The notes under the pieces are model-generated. The model searched no databases. It had not been told where the DNA came from and was given only the letters and a program-made list of their open reading frames with translations. From positions 1,020,308,514-1,020,372,513 of the forward strand of contig CM062804.1 in NCBI GenBank assembly GCA_031772625.1: a DNA stretch of 64,000 bases. The letters are read 5' to 3'. Positions within the stretch are counted from its first letter, which is position 1; each line of letters opens with the position of its first letter. Shown piece after piece: positions 44,733 to 56,609 of the stretch. Position numbers and translations under genes: made by a program. Source of the DNA: Pinus tabuliformis. Its lineage: Eukaryota; Streptophyta; Pinopsida; Pinales; Pinaceae.

Positions 44733-44816
44733 TAAAATCCCTATACTACTGGCCCTTTTGACATCAATCTGCGGAGCACGGACTAAAGTCTCACCCGAAG
44801 CAGTATGGGGGGATGT

Positions 44817-45684
44817 TGGAACGAAGTTTCCGCACCAGAGATCAGTGTAATGTCATTTTATGCCCTAAATTTACCTTTGCGTAGATCAATAAGCTTCTAT
44901 TGTTGATTGATATAACTCCCTTTAATCAGCCTCTAGACCTCCATGAAGGTCTACGGCTGTCTTTCGCGGAGCCAAAATAGGTAAATTGACTACTTACGCG
45001 CATCAAAGATTACTCTTAACCCAACAATTACTCAGATCGGTTTAAGTGTTCGATAACTTTAACATACAACAATATGATCTTCGCGTAAACGGTTAACATT
45101 AATTGCGTTCATATAACAACATAAATCATGCAAAGTCACACATCAATACAACATTATTTCATAAACCCATCACTTATCACAACATAAAAGCGTATTCATA
45201 TAAAACAGAAGTAAAGAGATAAACGCGGGTAGTTATGCAACAATTTCCTTTATTAATATCCAATACGGCTTACAGACTCAAGACTTCCCTGCACACTCAA
45301 CTGCAGGGGTCTGCGCACTCAGTTGCGGACTCTACTCTAGGCCTCTGCGCATAGAGCTGCAGAGCCTTCCTTCTACTCTAAGACTTCTACGATCTTCCTT
45401 CTATTGACCCATTACCTTTGTCTTTTTCATCTGCTACTTACCTTAGACATCCTAAGACACACCTATTTATACAATCTCATGGTCCGCGGACCATGGGTAG
45501 ATCCTCAAAAAGCCGACTCAACTTACATAAAGAAGGGTAAAACCCTTTACGACTCTTTAATTATTTATGCGCTTCGCCACCACAATTTGCGGATAATTTA
45601 CATTTTGTACATCAAAACTTGGGCTTTTTGCCCCAAAACTTGGGCTTTTGTCCCAAAATTGACACAGGGGACCCCATCCCAACA
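44817..45684 (-). repeat. Tat 5' LTR (868 bp)
   Basis: Bounded by TGTTGG and CCAACA. Direction is set by the minus-strand TATA (45464-45471). No tRNA-like primer site is obvious beside it (minus TCCCCCCATACTGC), and no second copy is in the window, so the call rests on ends, promoter and position before gag. Confidence 0.7.
45464..45471 (-). promoter_or_regulatory. TATA box of the Tat LTR
   Basis: The minus strand reads TGTATAAATAGGTG, a strong plant TATA context. Confidence 0.6.
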
Positions 45685-45872
45685 CATTGTAAAATATAAG
45701 CGCATATGTCATATGTCATAACAAGGTCTGAAAACAACCTAAACACTCATAATCCATGAATTATATAATACAAAAACAACATGACTTTGAGTGCAACTTT
45801 AATCTATAGCGAAGGCAAGGAGATATGCAAAAACACAATGAAACATAATGTTCACATGTAGGCTTCATTGAA
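45685..45872. other. Short unassigned flank
   Basis: 188 bases of AT-rich sequence between the Tat LTR and the next element, with no feature seen. It ends in TTGAA, the left flank of the minus-strand Tekay element. Confidence 0.6.
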
Positions 45873-47130
45873 TGTAATATCCTGTATCAGGAATATACCC
45901 CAAACACAAGCAAACTCCAACCAGAGATGAACTAGGAGGGCATTTACCATATATGTCGCCTCTAAAAAGAGGACGAGATCCAGAGGCTACCTAGCCCTTT
46001 TCAGACTCTGTCTAATAGTATAATAGAAACACACAAGTGGTATAATAGCCGAGAATGCTCATAGAGATACAAGTAACAATGATAGTATATATATCAAATA
46101 AACCATAAACAGATACATAAGAAATGCAGCGAGAAATGCTAAGCCATTTTATTATACTGAGCAATAAATGAGTACATGAGGTGATTAGACAGATGGCACC
46201 TCGACTTGCATAAGGCAAGTGAAGAAATACTCTCAGAATGATAAGAATGGCCTCTCTGTGTGGATGCTGCTGTTGTGCTGTTGCTGCTACTAGAAAACAA
46301 ATGATGATTTGGGGCTGCTCCCCTCCTCAGAAAAAGCTAAAACTCTGGATTCGGGCTCTACTCAAGAAACCCAGAAAAACCCAAATAGCTTTCCTGGAAT
46401 GGCCTCACACTAATTTGCATCCCAGCTATTGGGAAACTGTCATGCTACTGCTGCTACTGGAAATAAAATGAGGATTTGGGGATACTCCCCTCCTTAGAAA
46501 AGGTTAAAACTCTAGAATTAGACTATACTCAGAAAACCTAGAAAAACCCAGAAAGCTTTTTTGAGATGGCCGACCCCCAAAAATCACCCCCTCGGGGTTC
46601 TGCGAAGTTCCTCAAAGACGTTGATGAAACTGCTACTGAAATGCCAATGAAAATACCTTGCCCAAGCAGGCACTCGAAGTCCCGCGGGGCTAAGGGTGAG
46701 ATCTCCGAAGAAAGACACTCAATGCACTAAACAGTGCTGTAGACTAGCTAAATAGTCAGTGTGCTCTAAGTCGAAATGACTATCACAAATGCTCATAACC
46801 AGAATGATCCAAAATGAGGGGGCTCCTCTCTATTTTATAGCCTCTACCTCTCATAATCCCTAGGCTCACCTCCTCTTGCGTGATTCCCCTCTTGCCATGT
46901 GTTCTTCCCTCCTGCGTAGTCCCTCCATGTGTCTGTGTGAGCCCCATTTCTACGTCCCCCTTTAGCCCCCTTGGCTCCTCCTTAAGTCACAACGTTGTGC
47001 TACTAGGAAGTGACTTTTTATTCTTAAAGTGAGTTATGTCCCCCTTCCTCAATTTTTTTATTTATAAATAACTATAGAAGGCAAAAATTGGGCAAAATCG
47101 AATATTCCAATTAGCATTAGGAATATTACA
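45873..47130 (-). repeat. Tekay (minus) 3' LTR, 1,258 bp
   Basis: TGTAATATCC ... GGAATATTACA, an inverted-repeat end pair. A TATAAAATA lies on the minus strand at 46831-46839. Confidence 0.93.
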
Positions 47131-48631
47131 GTCTCCCCCGGCAAAATGTTGCTTGTCCTCAAGCAACTGAAGTGATGGATGCTGCAAGATCTTATAACTC
47201 TCCCAAGTGGCATCCTCATCTGGCAAATTCTTCCACCTCACCAAGAATTCCCGGACCGTCTTGCTCCGCAACTGCCTCTCCCTGGTATCAATGATAGCCT
47301 CCGACTGTAATACCAAATGCCCCTCGTCATCCATGGGTGGTATCTCATCTGTCACTGTCACCTGCTGCCCCAATGCCTTTTTCAGGCATGATACATGGAA
47401 AACGTTATGATTCTTGCTGCCTTGGGGCAGCTCCAACTCATATGCAACCTGTCCAACCCTGCGTATCACCCTATACGACCCATAAAAGCGGGGCTTAAGC
47501 TTCTCAACCCCCTTCTACTTTAGTGACGACTGTCGGTATGGCTGTAACCATAGGTAGACCATGTCCCCTACCTTGAACTGTCTCTCCACCCGACCCCTAT
47601 CGGCATACAGCTTCTGCTGGTTCTGTGTTGTAGCCATGTTATCCTTGAGAGCTCGGAGAATATCCTAACTCTCTTGGATCCATATCTTGGCTTTGGGAGC
47701 CTTGCTATCACCAAACATCATGTCAGCAAAAGGTAAAGGATGATAACCCATATCAAGCATAAAATGCTGACATACCAATGGACATGTCATGTGAAGTATT
47801 GTAGTAGTACTCCCTTAGATGCAGCCACCTCAACCATGCTCGTTGTTGCCCACTGACATAGTTACGCAAGTAGCCCTCTAGCCACTTGTTAACTATCTAT
47901 GTTTGCCCATCTGCCTATGGGTGATAACTGGTACTCGGTGTCAACTCCGTCCCCACCAATCGGAAAAGCTCCTGCCAAAACCCGCCCATGAAACGGCTGT
48001 CCCTATCACTGATGATGGTCTTAGGAAGACCATGTAGCCTGAAGATCTCCCTTAAGAACAGCTCGGCCACCTGTGCTGCTGTATAGTGTGCGGATATGGC
48101 AAAGAAATGTGTGTACTTCGTCAGTCAATCAATGACGAAAAAGATACAATCCTTGCCCTGCACCATGGGAAACCCTATGATGAAATCCATCGAAATACTC
48201 TCCCATTTCCTCTCTGGAATGGGAAGAGGCTCCAATAATCTTATGGGATGGATCATCTCTCCCTTGTTCCTCTGGCAAACATCGCACTCCCGGATGTGTT
48301 GGAGTACGTCCTCCTTGAGGCCCTTCCATGAGAACCTCTCCCTAATGGCCCTATAGGTTTTGGTAAAATCTTGATGTCCTGCGAATGGGGAATCATGTGA
48401 TGCCTAGAGTATCTTCTTCTTGAGCTGAGACCCCTCAATCAAGAAGATCCATTCCATGTAGTAGATGATCTCATCGACCACCCTGTACCTATCATCTGCC
48501 ACCTGCCCATCCAGAACCTCACATGCAAACCTGTCCTTGGAGTACTCTACTAAGAGTTGAGCCCTCCAATCTGTATCGAAGCTCATAAGAGACAACGTGG
48601 CTGGTATACGTGAAAGGGCATTTGCTACCAT
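47062..48631 (-). pseudogene. Tekay (minus) integrase and chromodomain
   Basis: From VANALSRIP (end of RNase H) through the zinc region (HIRECDVCQRNKGE). The core has SMDFIIGFP, ISDRDSRFMGGFWQELF and the DGQT segment. A GPF/Y-like region follows, then a 135-codon ORF with RVGQVAYELELPQ, NHNVFHVSCLKKALG and a chromodomain (QLRSKTVREFLVRWKNLPDE ... ATWES). Its last codons overlap the 3' LTR. Several TAG stops break the core. Confidence 0.9.
47131..47141 (-). promoter_or_regulatory. Tekay (minus) polypurine tract
   Basis: The minus strand reads CCGGGGGAGAC directly before the LTR. Confidence 0.7.
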
Positions 48632-49401
48632 GTTGTTCCTACCTTTGACATACTCAATGTGAAAGTTATATGCTTGGATCTTACTGATCCACTTTTGCTG
48701 CCTCTCCTGTAGCTGCTTCTACTCCAAAAAGAACTTGAAGCTATTGTTATTAGTCCTCACCCTGAACCTGTTGCCTACCAAATACTGTTGGTACTTAGCC
48801 AATGCATGCATGATGACTAGCATCTCCTTGTCGTATATGGAATACAACCTACCGTGTGGAAGGAGCTTCCAGCTCTCAAATGCTATCCGGTGACCTCCCT
48901 GCATCAATATTGTGCTGATCCCCTCTCCGGCGCATCACACTCCAAGACAAATCGCTACGTAAAATCTGGCAACGCAAGCACTGGGCAACTGCTCATAACC
49001 TCCTTGAGCCTGTCAAAGGCTCGCTGCGCTGTATCTGACCATCTTAATGCCCCCTTCTTCATCAAATCTGTTAGGGGTGCAGCAAGCTGTGAGAAACCTT
49101 TGATGAACTTTTGGTAATAAGTGCAAATGCCAATGAATCCTCAAAGTTCCGTCACATTTCTCGGCTTCGACCATTCCCTAATGGCCCTAATCTTCTCCTC
49201 ATGGACCCTCACTTTGTCCACCCCTATGGTGTGTCCCAGATACAACATCTCCATCAACCCAAACTCACACTTGGAGAGTTTGGCATAGAACTGCTGCTCT
49301 TGTAAGATACGAAGTACTATCTCAATGTGCTGGAGATGCTCCTCACAAGTCCTGTTGTAAATGAGAATATCATCGAAGAATACCAACACAAACTTCCTCA
49401 A
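48632..49401 (-). pseudogene. Tekay (minus) RT C-terminal part and RNase H
   Basis: [22 protein letters not shown] carries the FDD catalytic motif, then LSKCEFGLMEMLYLGHTIG. RNase H follows with stops and frame changes (QGGHRIAFESWKLLP, YSIYDKEMLVIMHALAKYQQYLVG). It joins the upstream ORF across an internal deletion. Confidence 0.85.
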
Positions 49402-50630
49402 ATGACTATGGAAGATGTAGATCTCAAATCAATCTTTGAGAAGAATTGTTCTCCCCTCAACTCATCCATCAACTCATCGATCCTTGGTATAGGGTACCTG
49501 TTCTTCAGGGTCTTCTTGTTCAGGGCCCTGTAGTTGATGCACATCCTTAATGTACCGTCCTTCTTCTTCACCAACACCACAGAAGAAGCAAAAGGACTCG
49601 TGCTCGGTTGAATGTACACAAGAGCCAGTAACTCTTGGATAGCCCACTCGACCTCGTCCCGATAAGCCTTGGGGTGCCTATAAGGGGTGGTGATCACTGC
49701 TTGGATGCCCTGCTCAAGCTCGATAGTGTGCTCAAACCCCCAGTCCGGTGGCTTTCCTGGCAGAATCTCCCCAAACACTATGGCATACTGGTTAAGGATG
49801 GACTGTATCTCCGGATGTACTGTCCGCCCTGTAGCCCCTGCCTCTAATGCATGCAGCTCTATTTCCCACTCTATGTCTCCCTTTAAGAAGACTGCCTCCA
49901 TCTGATGAGCCGAAACAGTCTGAGGTGGATATGTGTGCTGTCCCTGTATCTTCTCATGCCTCCTTGTCTTCTCATCATCCCACTCCATCTCCAGGGTCTT
50001 CCAATCTGTCATGACCTTCCCTAGAGTGATAAGCCACTGAACACCCAGTATCATGTTGGTGTCTGGAATATCGACCACGAAAAAGTGGTCAGTCAATGTG
50101 TAGGTGCCCATTGTCACTGATAGCTCTAGAACATAACAAGCACACATCATAGTCTGATCTCCTAGGACCAATACTGAAAACCCATCAAATCTCTCTGTCT
50201 GTATACCTCTTCGCTCAACCATCTGGGCATCGATGAAGTTGTGGGTTACCCCACTGTCAACCAAAACTGGTACGCGTTGGCCACGTACTGTCCCTCGTAT
50301 GCGTAGCTTCAGATACTTGGGAACTCCCCGCAATGCTGCAAGGGCCCCTCCGGTGGGTGCAAAAGATGCACCACCGGCTGCTAGAGGTGGAGGTGGCAAA
50401 GGTCCCTGTATGGCATGGCTATCTCCTGCCTCCACATCCTCCTCGTCATCCTCTTCTCCACTACTCTCGGAGAAGACCTCAATAAAATGTGCTTTACCAG
50501 CAGCACATCTATGTCCTGGTGCCCATGGCTCTTGACAAGTGAAGCACAACCGCTTCTTCTTTAGCTCCCTCCTGGCATCATCATCAAGCTGTACTAATCC
50601 TGGATTCCCCTTTGGAGGTGGAATCCTCAC
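49398..50630 (-). pseudogene. Tekay (minus) gag end, protease and RT N-terminal part
   Basis: 410 open codons. The zinc knuckle [14 protein letters not shown] has the spacing and Trp typical of Tekay/Del. An acidic and proline-rich linker precedes the protease ([36 protein letters not shown]). RT starts with [20 protein letters not shown] and FSKIDLRS, then jumps to TSSIVI and a stop. In the plus-strand relative FSKIDLRS is followed by [11 protein letters not shown] and some 40 more residues up to the FDD region, so a segment of about 140-150 bp is missing here. Confidence 0.9.
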
Positions 50631-51819
50631 ATCCTTCCCCTTATACTGGAAAGTCTATCTCTGGGGGTAAAGTGTCTGGGTCTTGGGTAAGACATCCTGT
50701 AAGTCCTGGGTCCTGCTGATAGCATCCTGGAATGTAGCTGGTCTAGTGGATCAGACTAGACCCTGATGTGGCTCTACTAACCCCTCAACATACATATAGA
50801 CCCTCCGTGCCATGGATAGGTCTGGCACCATCACAGAGACCCAAGAAATCTGAAATGTAGGTCTCTGGGTTCCCTGTCTATTTGAGCCTCGTCAGCTCAA
50901 AAGATGCTGCTCTAGATCCCTCCAATCAAATCGCTCCATGAGTCTCCTGGTAAACTCGGCATATGTTGTCACTGTGGAGTGCCCCAGTGTAACCATCCCA
51001 TGAAACCACCAATCCTAGGCCTCGCCATCCAAATGTAATGTTGCCACCTTGGTGGCCTTTGCCTCCGACATCTGGTTAAGCTGGAAATAAATGTCCAGCT
51101 TCTCCACCCAAGACTTTGTCGAACTGTTTGATGAGCCATCAAACGTAAGCAAGTGGAATCTACTCACTGCAGGGTGGGTGTCACCATCATGGTAATGCCA
51201 GTACCCTCTTTGATGGTTGCGGGGTCTACTATCCCACTGGAGCTGAACAAAATATCTGAATGAGAGGGCTTCCTTGAACTCCTTCCCATAGGCCTAGTAC
51301 TCTGCAAAATAATTTCCCATATGTCCGGGCTCTGCTTCTTGTTGGGCTACGGCCCCCGTGTCTGCTCCTAAGAAAGTGGGCATGGTAGAGTGTGTAGAGG
51401 CATGTGAGGCCACCTCTTCCGCAGTATCATGCTGCTCTGGCAAGTGATGGGATGCACCTGATCCCTCACCAATCTGGAAAACTCGTGGGCTCTCATGCTG
51501 TCTAGCCTCTACTGCCGTGAATCTCTACCCCATCACCTCAATCCGCCTCGATAGATCCTGCACTGATTTGAGGAGCATATCCACAAATCTCTTCCCATCC
51601 TCATCTGCCATCTGCTCTGTGTCCACTACTGGCTCTCTCTGTTCTGCGTCTACCACAGGTTCCTCTTGTTCTACATCTTCCATAGGAACACAATCTCACT
51701 CTCCGTAGGTATTCTCCAACCTACGCCTAGTGTCTCTGTATCTCTGACCTCTGTAACAGATATAGGGTTTTTCCCACAATGTCATAGATTGCTAGCTCCA
51801 CAGGCTAAGCCAGATCTAT
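50631..51819 (-). pseudogene. gag: Tekay (minus) gag
   Basis: No long open frame, but the translation shows a capsid: SWVEKLDIYFQLNQMSE, WWFHGMVTLGHSTVTTY, FTRRLMERFDWRDLEQ and RRVYMYVEGLVEPHQGLV. Several in-frame TAG stops are present, including one just before DWWFHG. The region begins near the primer site and runs into the zinc-knuckle ORF. Confidence 0.8.
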
Positions 51820-51831
51820 GCTCTGATACCA
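51820..51831 (-). promoter_or_regulatory. Tekay (minus) primer-binding site
   Basis: The minus strand reads TGGTATCAGAGC, one base from the LTR; initiator tRNA-Met type. Confidence 0.9.
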
Positions 51832-51832
51832 C

Positions 51833-53118
51833 TGTAATATCCCATATCAGGAATATACCCCAAACACAAGCAAACTCCAACCAGAGATGGACTGGGAGGG
51901 CATTCACCAAATATGTCGCCTCTAAAAAGAGGACGAGATTCGGAGGCTACCTGGCCCTTTCCAGACTCTATCTAAGAGTATAATAGAAACACACAAGTGG
52001 TAAAATAGCCAAGAATGCTCATAGAGATACAAGTAACAATGATACTATATATATCTAATAAACCATAAACAAATACACAAGAAATGCAACGAGAAATTCT
52101 AAGCCATTTTATTATACGGAGAAATAAATGAGTAAAAGAGGTGATTAGATAGATGGCACCTTGACTTGTACAAGGAAAGTGAACAAATACTCTCAGAATG
52201 ACAAGAATGGCCTCTCTGCATGGATGTTGTTGTTGTGCTACTGATGCTGCTAGAAAAAAATGATGATTTGGGGCTGCTCCCCTCCTCGGAAAAAGTTGAA
52301 ACTCTGGATTCGATCTCTACTCAAGAGACCTAGAAAAACCCAGATAGCTTTCCTGGAATGGCCTCACAATGATTTGCGTCCCAGCTGCTGGGAAACTGCT
52401 ATGCTATTGCTGCTGCTGGAAATTGAATGAGGATTTGGGGCTACCCCCCTCCTCAGAAAAGGCTGAAACTTTGGAATCGGACTCTACTCAAGAAACCAAG
52501 AAAACCCAAAAAGATTTTCTGAAATGGACAACCCTCGAAAATCACCCCCTTGGGGTTCTGCGCAGTTCCTCAAAGACGCTGATGAAACTGCTGCTGAAAT
52601 GCTGATGAAACTACTGCTGAAATGCCAATGGAAACACCTTGCCCGAGTAGGCACTCGAAGTCCCCCGAGGCTAAGGGTGAGATCTCCGAACGAAGACACT
52701 CAATGCACTAAACAATGTTGGAGACTAGCTAAACATCCAATGTGCTCTAAGTTGAAATTACTGTCACAAATTCTCATAACCAGAATGATCCAAAATGAGG
52801 GGGCTCCTCTCTATTTTATAGCATCTGCCTCTCATAATCCCTAGGCTCACCTCCTCCTGTGTGATTCCCCTCTTGCCATGTGTTCTTCCCTCCTGCGCAG
52901 TCCCTCCATGTGTCTCCGTGGGCCCCATTTCTGCGTCCACCTTTGGCCCCCTTGGCTCCTCCTTAACTCACAACGTTGTGCTACTAGGAAGTGACTTTTT
53001 ATTCTTAAAGTGAGTTATGTCCCCCGTCCTCACTTTTTTATTTATAAATAACTATAGAAGGCAAAAATTGGGCAAAATCGAATATTCCAATTAGCCATGG
53101 CTAATTAGGAATATTACA
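51833..53118 (-). repeat. Tekay (minus) 5' LTR, 1,286 bp
   Basis: Homologous to 45873-47130 throughout; TATAAAATA on the minus strand at 52812-52820. ORFs inside (52369-52844) are not genes. Confidence 0.93.
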
Positions 53119-53464
53119 TTAAATAAGCCTATATCATTATGAGGTTGCTCAAAAAATATAAGATATATATGACTTCTCAAAAATGAGGAAGCATTATCTA
53201 TGCAACAAGAACAACCATCAACACTATTACTAGGATTTGAGATGTGCCTTCTAGTTCCTTAGAGATAAGTACTACACCATATGCCAATGAAAAGAAAACC
53301 ATGTCAAATTCCATAATAAAATCTCTGCTTCTAAATCATAATCATTATTTCAGTTCAAAGCTGGGTATCAAGATTGAAAACAAACAAGAAAATCAAAGGA
53401 GAGGCCCATTTCATTAAAAATGAGAGGGTAGTCTGTTGGGTGGTCAACATTTCCTGAAGTAGTT
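53119..53464. other. 346-bp unassigned stretch between the two Tekay elements
   Basis: AT-rich host or older repeat sequence, no ORF. It separates two oppositely oriented related elements and ends in TAGTT, the duplication of the plus-strand one. Confidence 0.6.
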
Positions 53465-54736
53465 TGTAATGTCCCTTCCTAAATAATTTTGGAACAAGAT
53501 TTAATTTTTTATTATAGGGCCAATTTTGGAGTTAGTGGACCCCATTCGATGCTATTAGGAGATTAGACTAGGAGAAGATGTTTTATTTTAAAGTTAAGTT
53601 ACACATGGAGGCCACCCTCACTAGGGAATTACACACTCCCTAATTCGATATGCATAGAGAGGGAGATAACTTTTACATGGCATTGGTTAAGTGGGGCCCA
53701 TGATGGAGGATGAAATGGAGGGAAAATTCCCCCATGAAAAATATATAAGGAGGGCAACTCTCTCTTCTCAAATCATTCATGAGCGTATATCAATTTCTCT
53801 TGGATGCTCGAGCTACTTAGCCGAGTCACTGGCTGTTTAGCACGAGTTCTTCAGGCGGAGAGCTCATCTTTTCTTCAGGGGACTTTGAGTGCCATCCTAG
53901 GAAGGTTTCCTTCATTTCTTTAGGAGGAGATTCTCGCTGTGGTTTCCAGCAGTAGCATTTCCTTCCAGGTGGTGTCTATTTCTGGAGGATGCAGGGAGAG
54001 AGGAAGTCGAGTTGTTTGTGGAGTTGAGTAGGAGAGTTTTGTTGTGGGGTTTTTTGGAGGAGAGTGTAAGGAGGATTTCGGGGCTAATTGGGCTTTAGGT
54101 TTGGCAATGTGATTTTCGCACTTCTTGGGCCAGCGCAGAAGTAGTGTGTGGGAGCTCATCTGGTGGGTAGAGTATTAGTCCTTGGGGATGAGCTTTTTCG
54201 TGGAGGTTAGAGGAGATATTTGTAGTGATGTTTTATTCCATTTTAGAGCTTGGAGGAGGACTTTGTGGCCATTTCTTGTAGGCCCTTTTGTTGTAGCTTC
54301 TTAGAGGGCGTAGGCCATAGAGGAGGTCGAAATTGGGTGGTTGGAGATAGGCTAAACACCTTTTGTGTTTTTCTGGGTTTTTCCAAGGAGTTAGTGGCTG
54401 AAATTTCAGAATTTTCTGAGCACTAGAGGCGAGGTTTCTTGTAGCACCTTTCTAGCCAGCAGTTGTCGTAGCTGGGAGACAACGAGAGCTTTAGAGGAGC
54501 AGTTGCTTTCTAGCATTTAGGATTACTGTTAACACCTGGGTTCTATCTAGTTTTCCCTTGAGGAAAGCCCATATGCTCTTTCCATACTATGGTACATTGC
54601 TCCATTACTAAATAAAATAGCTCAGCTAGTTCTCATTTCTGTTTTGTATTAAGTAGTTGTTGATAGTTTAATTTTTTTGTGCAATAATTGAATTGCCTTT
54701 TGTGTATCACTGTTTGTTTAAATTTCGAACATTACA
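53465..54736 (+). repeat. Tekay (plus) 5' LTR, 1,272 bp
   Basis: TGTAATGTCC ... GAACATTACA; TATATAAGG at 53742-53750. ORFs within are shadows. Confidence 0.93.
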
Positions 54737-54737
54737 G

Positions 54738-54749
54738 TGGTACCAAAGC
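54738..54749 (+). promoter_or_regulatory. Tekay (plus) primer-binding site, mutated
   Basis: TGGTACCAAAGC, two changes from the initiator tRNA-Met site TGGTATCAGAGC, one base after the LTR. Confidence 0.75.
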
Positions 54750-54779
54750 TTATATTCTGGCTCAGCCATGGGGAAACTT

Positions 54780-55917
54780 TTCTATGAGTGAAGAAGACTG
54801 GTAGAATATCACTTACAGAGGGAAGAAGTACTAGAGCAGGGAAAGGGAGTTGGAGATTACTCCAGACACGAAGGATCATGGGAAGACTGTAGTAGCAGAA
54901 GATATGGGTGAGCCCAAGAGCAAGGAGGAGATGGCTTTCAATAGTCTCTTGAAGGATTTGAATGATTTGGAAAAGGGGAAAAAGGATATGTTGGACGAGA
55001 TCATAATGCAGAACCGGGAGCAAAGCACTCACTGAGAGTTAATAGTTGGAGAGACTTTTGGGGCCTCTCAACAATTCGATCATCCTTATTTCACTTCGCA
55101 GTGGCCATCCTTGAGTGAGCCAGATCAAGCTAATTTACCCTATCTTATACCTTTGGAGCAGGAAGAGATTGGTGGAGGTGAGGATTCATTGTTGATGGGG
55201 GAGCATTTTCGAGAATGGCAATCCATGGGGGTAAACTTCAGAGAAGCTTTGACCTTCAGAGACTTTTGCAAACTCAAGAAGAAGGAGAAGGGGGAAGGCT
55301 ATGGTACTTAGAATTATGAGCTACATTGTTCTATTGGGAAAATGTATTTCCCTACATATGAATGGCACTTCCAAGTGCACAACACATGCTTGGGTGGAGA
55401 AGCTGGACACATACTTCCAGCTAAATCGAATGACAAAAGTAGAAGCCATCAAGATGGCCACATTTCACCTAGAGGGGGAACACACGATTAGTGGTTTCAT
55501 GGTTTTTCCACTCTAGGACATGCCAGCGTGACCTCCTATGAGGAGTTCACATGGAGAGTAGTGGAGCACTTTGACCGGAAGGATCCATAGGCTCACTTCA
55601 GGGAATTGACCCATCTCAGGAAGACAAGGCATCCAGAGCATTATATCTTGGAGTTTTTGAAGGTCTCTGTCATGGGGCCTGATTTTTCAGATACAAGGAG
55701 AGTATACACATTTGCCGAGGGGTTGTCAGAACCATTGCGAGGACTAGTGAAGTCTCGCAAACCATCGAATCTTCTGGAGGCAGTCTCTTGCACTCGGGAT
55801 TTGAAGGGGGTCATTCCCAAGGGCCGGGCTCCATTTCCTACACGCACTCCCTACCCACAGAAGTGAAGTGACACTCGTGCACCTACAAAGCAGAGAGAAA
55901 CCCAAGGGTGAGGCCCG
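54780..55917 (+). pseudogene. gag: Tekay (plus) gag
   Basis: Broken into several frames. Visible pieces: an acidic N-terminus with a probable coiled coil (FNSLLKDLNDLEKGKKDML), HFREWQSMGVNFREAL, AWVEKLDTYFQLNRMTK, GHASVTSYEEFTWRVVEHFD, LTHLRKTRHPEHYILEF and RRVYTFAEGLSEPLRGLV. These match the minus-strand neighbour's gag region by region. Confidence 0.82.
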
Positions 55918-56609
55918 TTGGATGACGAGATAAGGAGAGAACTCAGGAAGAAAAAGTTGCACTTTACATGTTGTGAGCCTTGGGCACTTGGTCATCAGTG
56001 CATAGCAGGTAAGGCCCATTACATCGAAGTCTTCTCAGACAGTGATCAGAAAGATGAGGAGGAGTTGGAGTTTGATGGTGGGGATAACAAGGAGACAACA
56101 GGGAAAGGACCACCACCACCACCACCTCAGGGACCACCACCACCACCACCTCAGGGAGGAGCATCCTTCACACCAACAAGGGGAGTCCTAACTTCCTTAT
56201 GCGGGATTACCAAATTATTGACCTTGAGTATCAGAGGTACAATACAGGGGAAACATGTCTTAGTCTTGGTAGATAATGGGGCCACACACAATTTTATTGA
56301 TGCTCAGATGGTCTAGAGGAGGGGCATCACCACTACAGAGTTTGAGGGATTTTGCAGTCTTAATACAAGGGGACAAGACTATGCAGTGTACTCAATATGT
56401 TCCCTTTCTAATAGTGACTATGGGGAACTATTCGATGATAGACCACTTTTTTGTGGTGGATGTACCAGATACCAATGTGGGGTTGGGAGTCCAATGGGTT
56501 TATTCCCTTGGTCGAGTTACCACCGATTGGAAACAATTGGTGATGGAGTTTACGAGGCTCGATGGCAAGCTGATGGTTCTTAGGGGAATGCATTTGTACC
56601 CCCCTTAGA
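55918..56609 (+). pseudogene. Tekay (plus) zinc knuckle and protease
   Basis: FTCCEPWALGHQC is the zinc knuckle region. A proline-rich linker with a duplicated GPPPPPPQ unit follows (56104-56160). The protease active site reads [17 protein letters not shown], with DSG changed to DNG. A TAG follows at 56314-56316 and the frame shifts; DTNVGLGVQWVYSLGRVTTD in the next frame is the second protease motif. Confidence 0.87.

Larger units (their letters stand above)
35300..45684 (-). mobile_element. Tat-type Gypsy element, decayed, with extra ORF
   Basis: Reads right to left: 5' LTR (44817-45684), gag with several zinc knuckles, PR, a second capsid-like block, RT, RNase H, integrase without chromodomain, and a large extra ORF after integrase. 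This order resembles the non-chromodomain Tat branch common in conifers. Stops and frameshifts occur throughout, and the RT has an internal deletion. No 3' LTR was recognised, so the left boundary is only approximate. Confidence 0.82.
45873..53118 (-). mobile_element. Tekay/Del-like Gypsy chromovirus, minus strand, 7,246 bp
   Basis: LTRs 45873-47130 and 51833-53118, initiator-tRNA-Met primer site beside the right LTR, gag-PR-RT-RH-IN-chromodomain order, purine tract at the left LTR. The flanks TTGAA and TTAAA are a 5-bp target duplication with one mismatch. LTRs differ at about 18 of 235 sampled positions by eye. The RT catalytic core is partly deleted. Confidence 0.93.

Noticed and set aside
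44817-45684. LTR read as a plus-strand 3' LTR because TATGGGGGGA precedes it
   Set aside because: The strong TATA box and the gag-pol order to its left are on the minus strand, so it is better read as the minus-strand 5' LTR.
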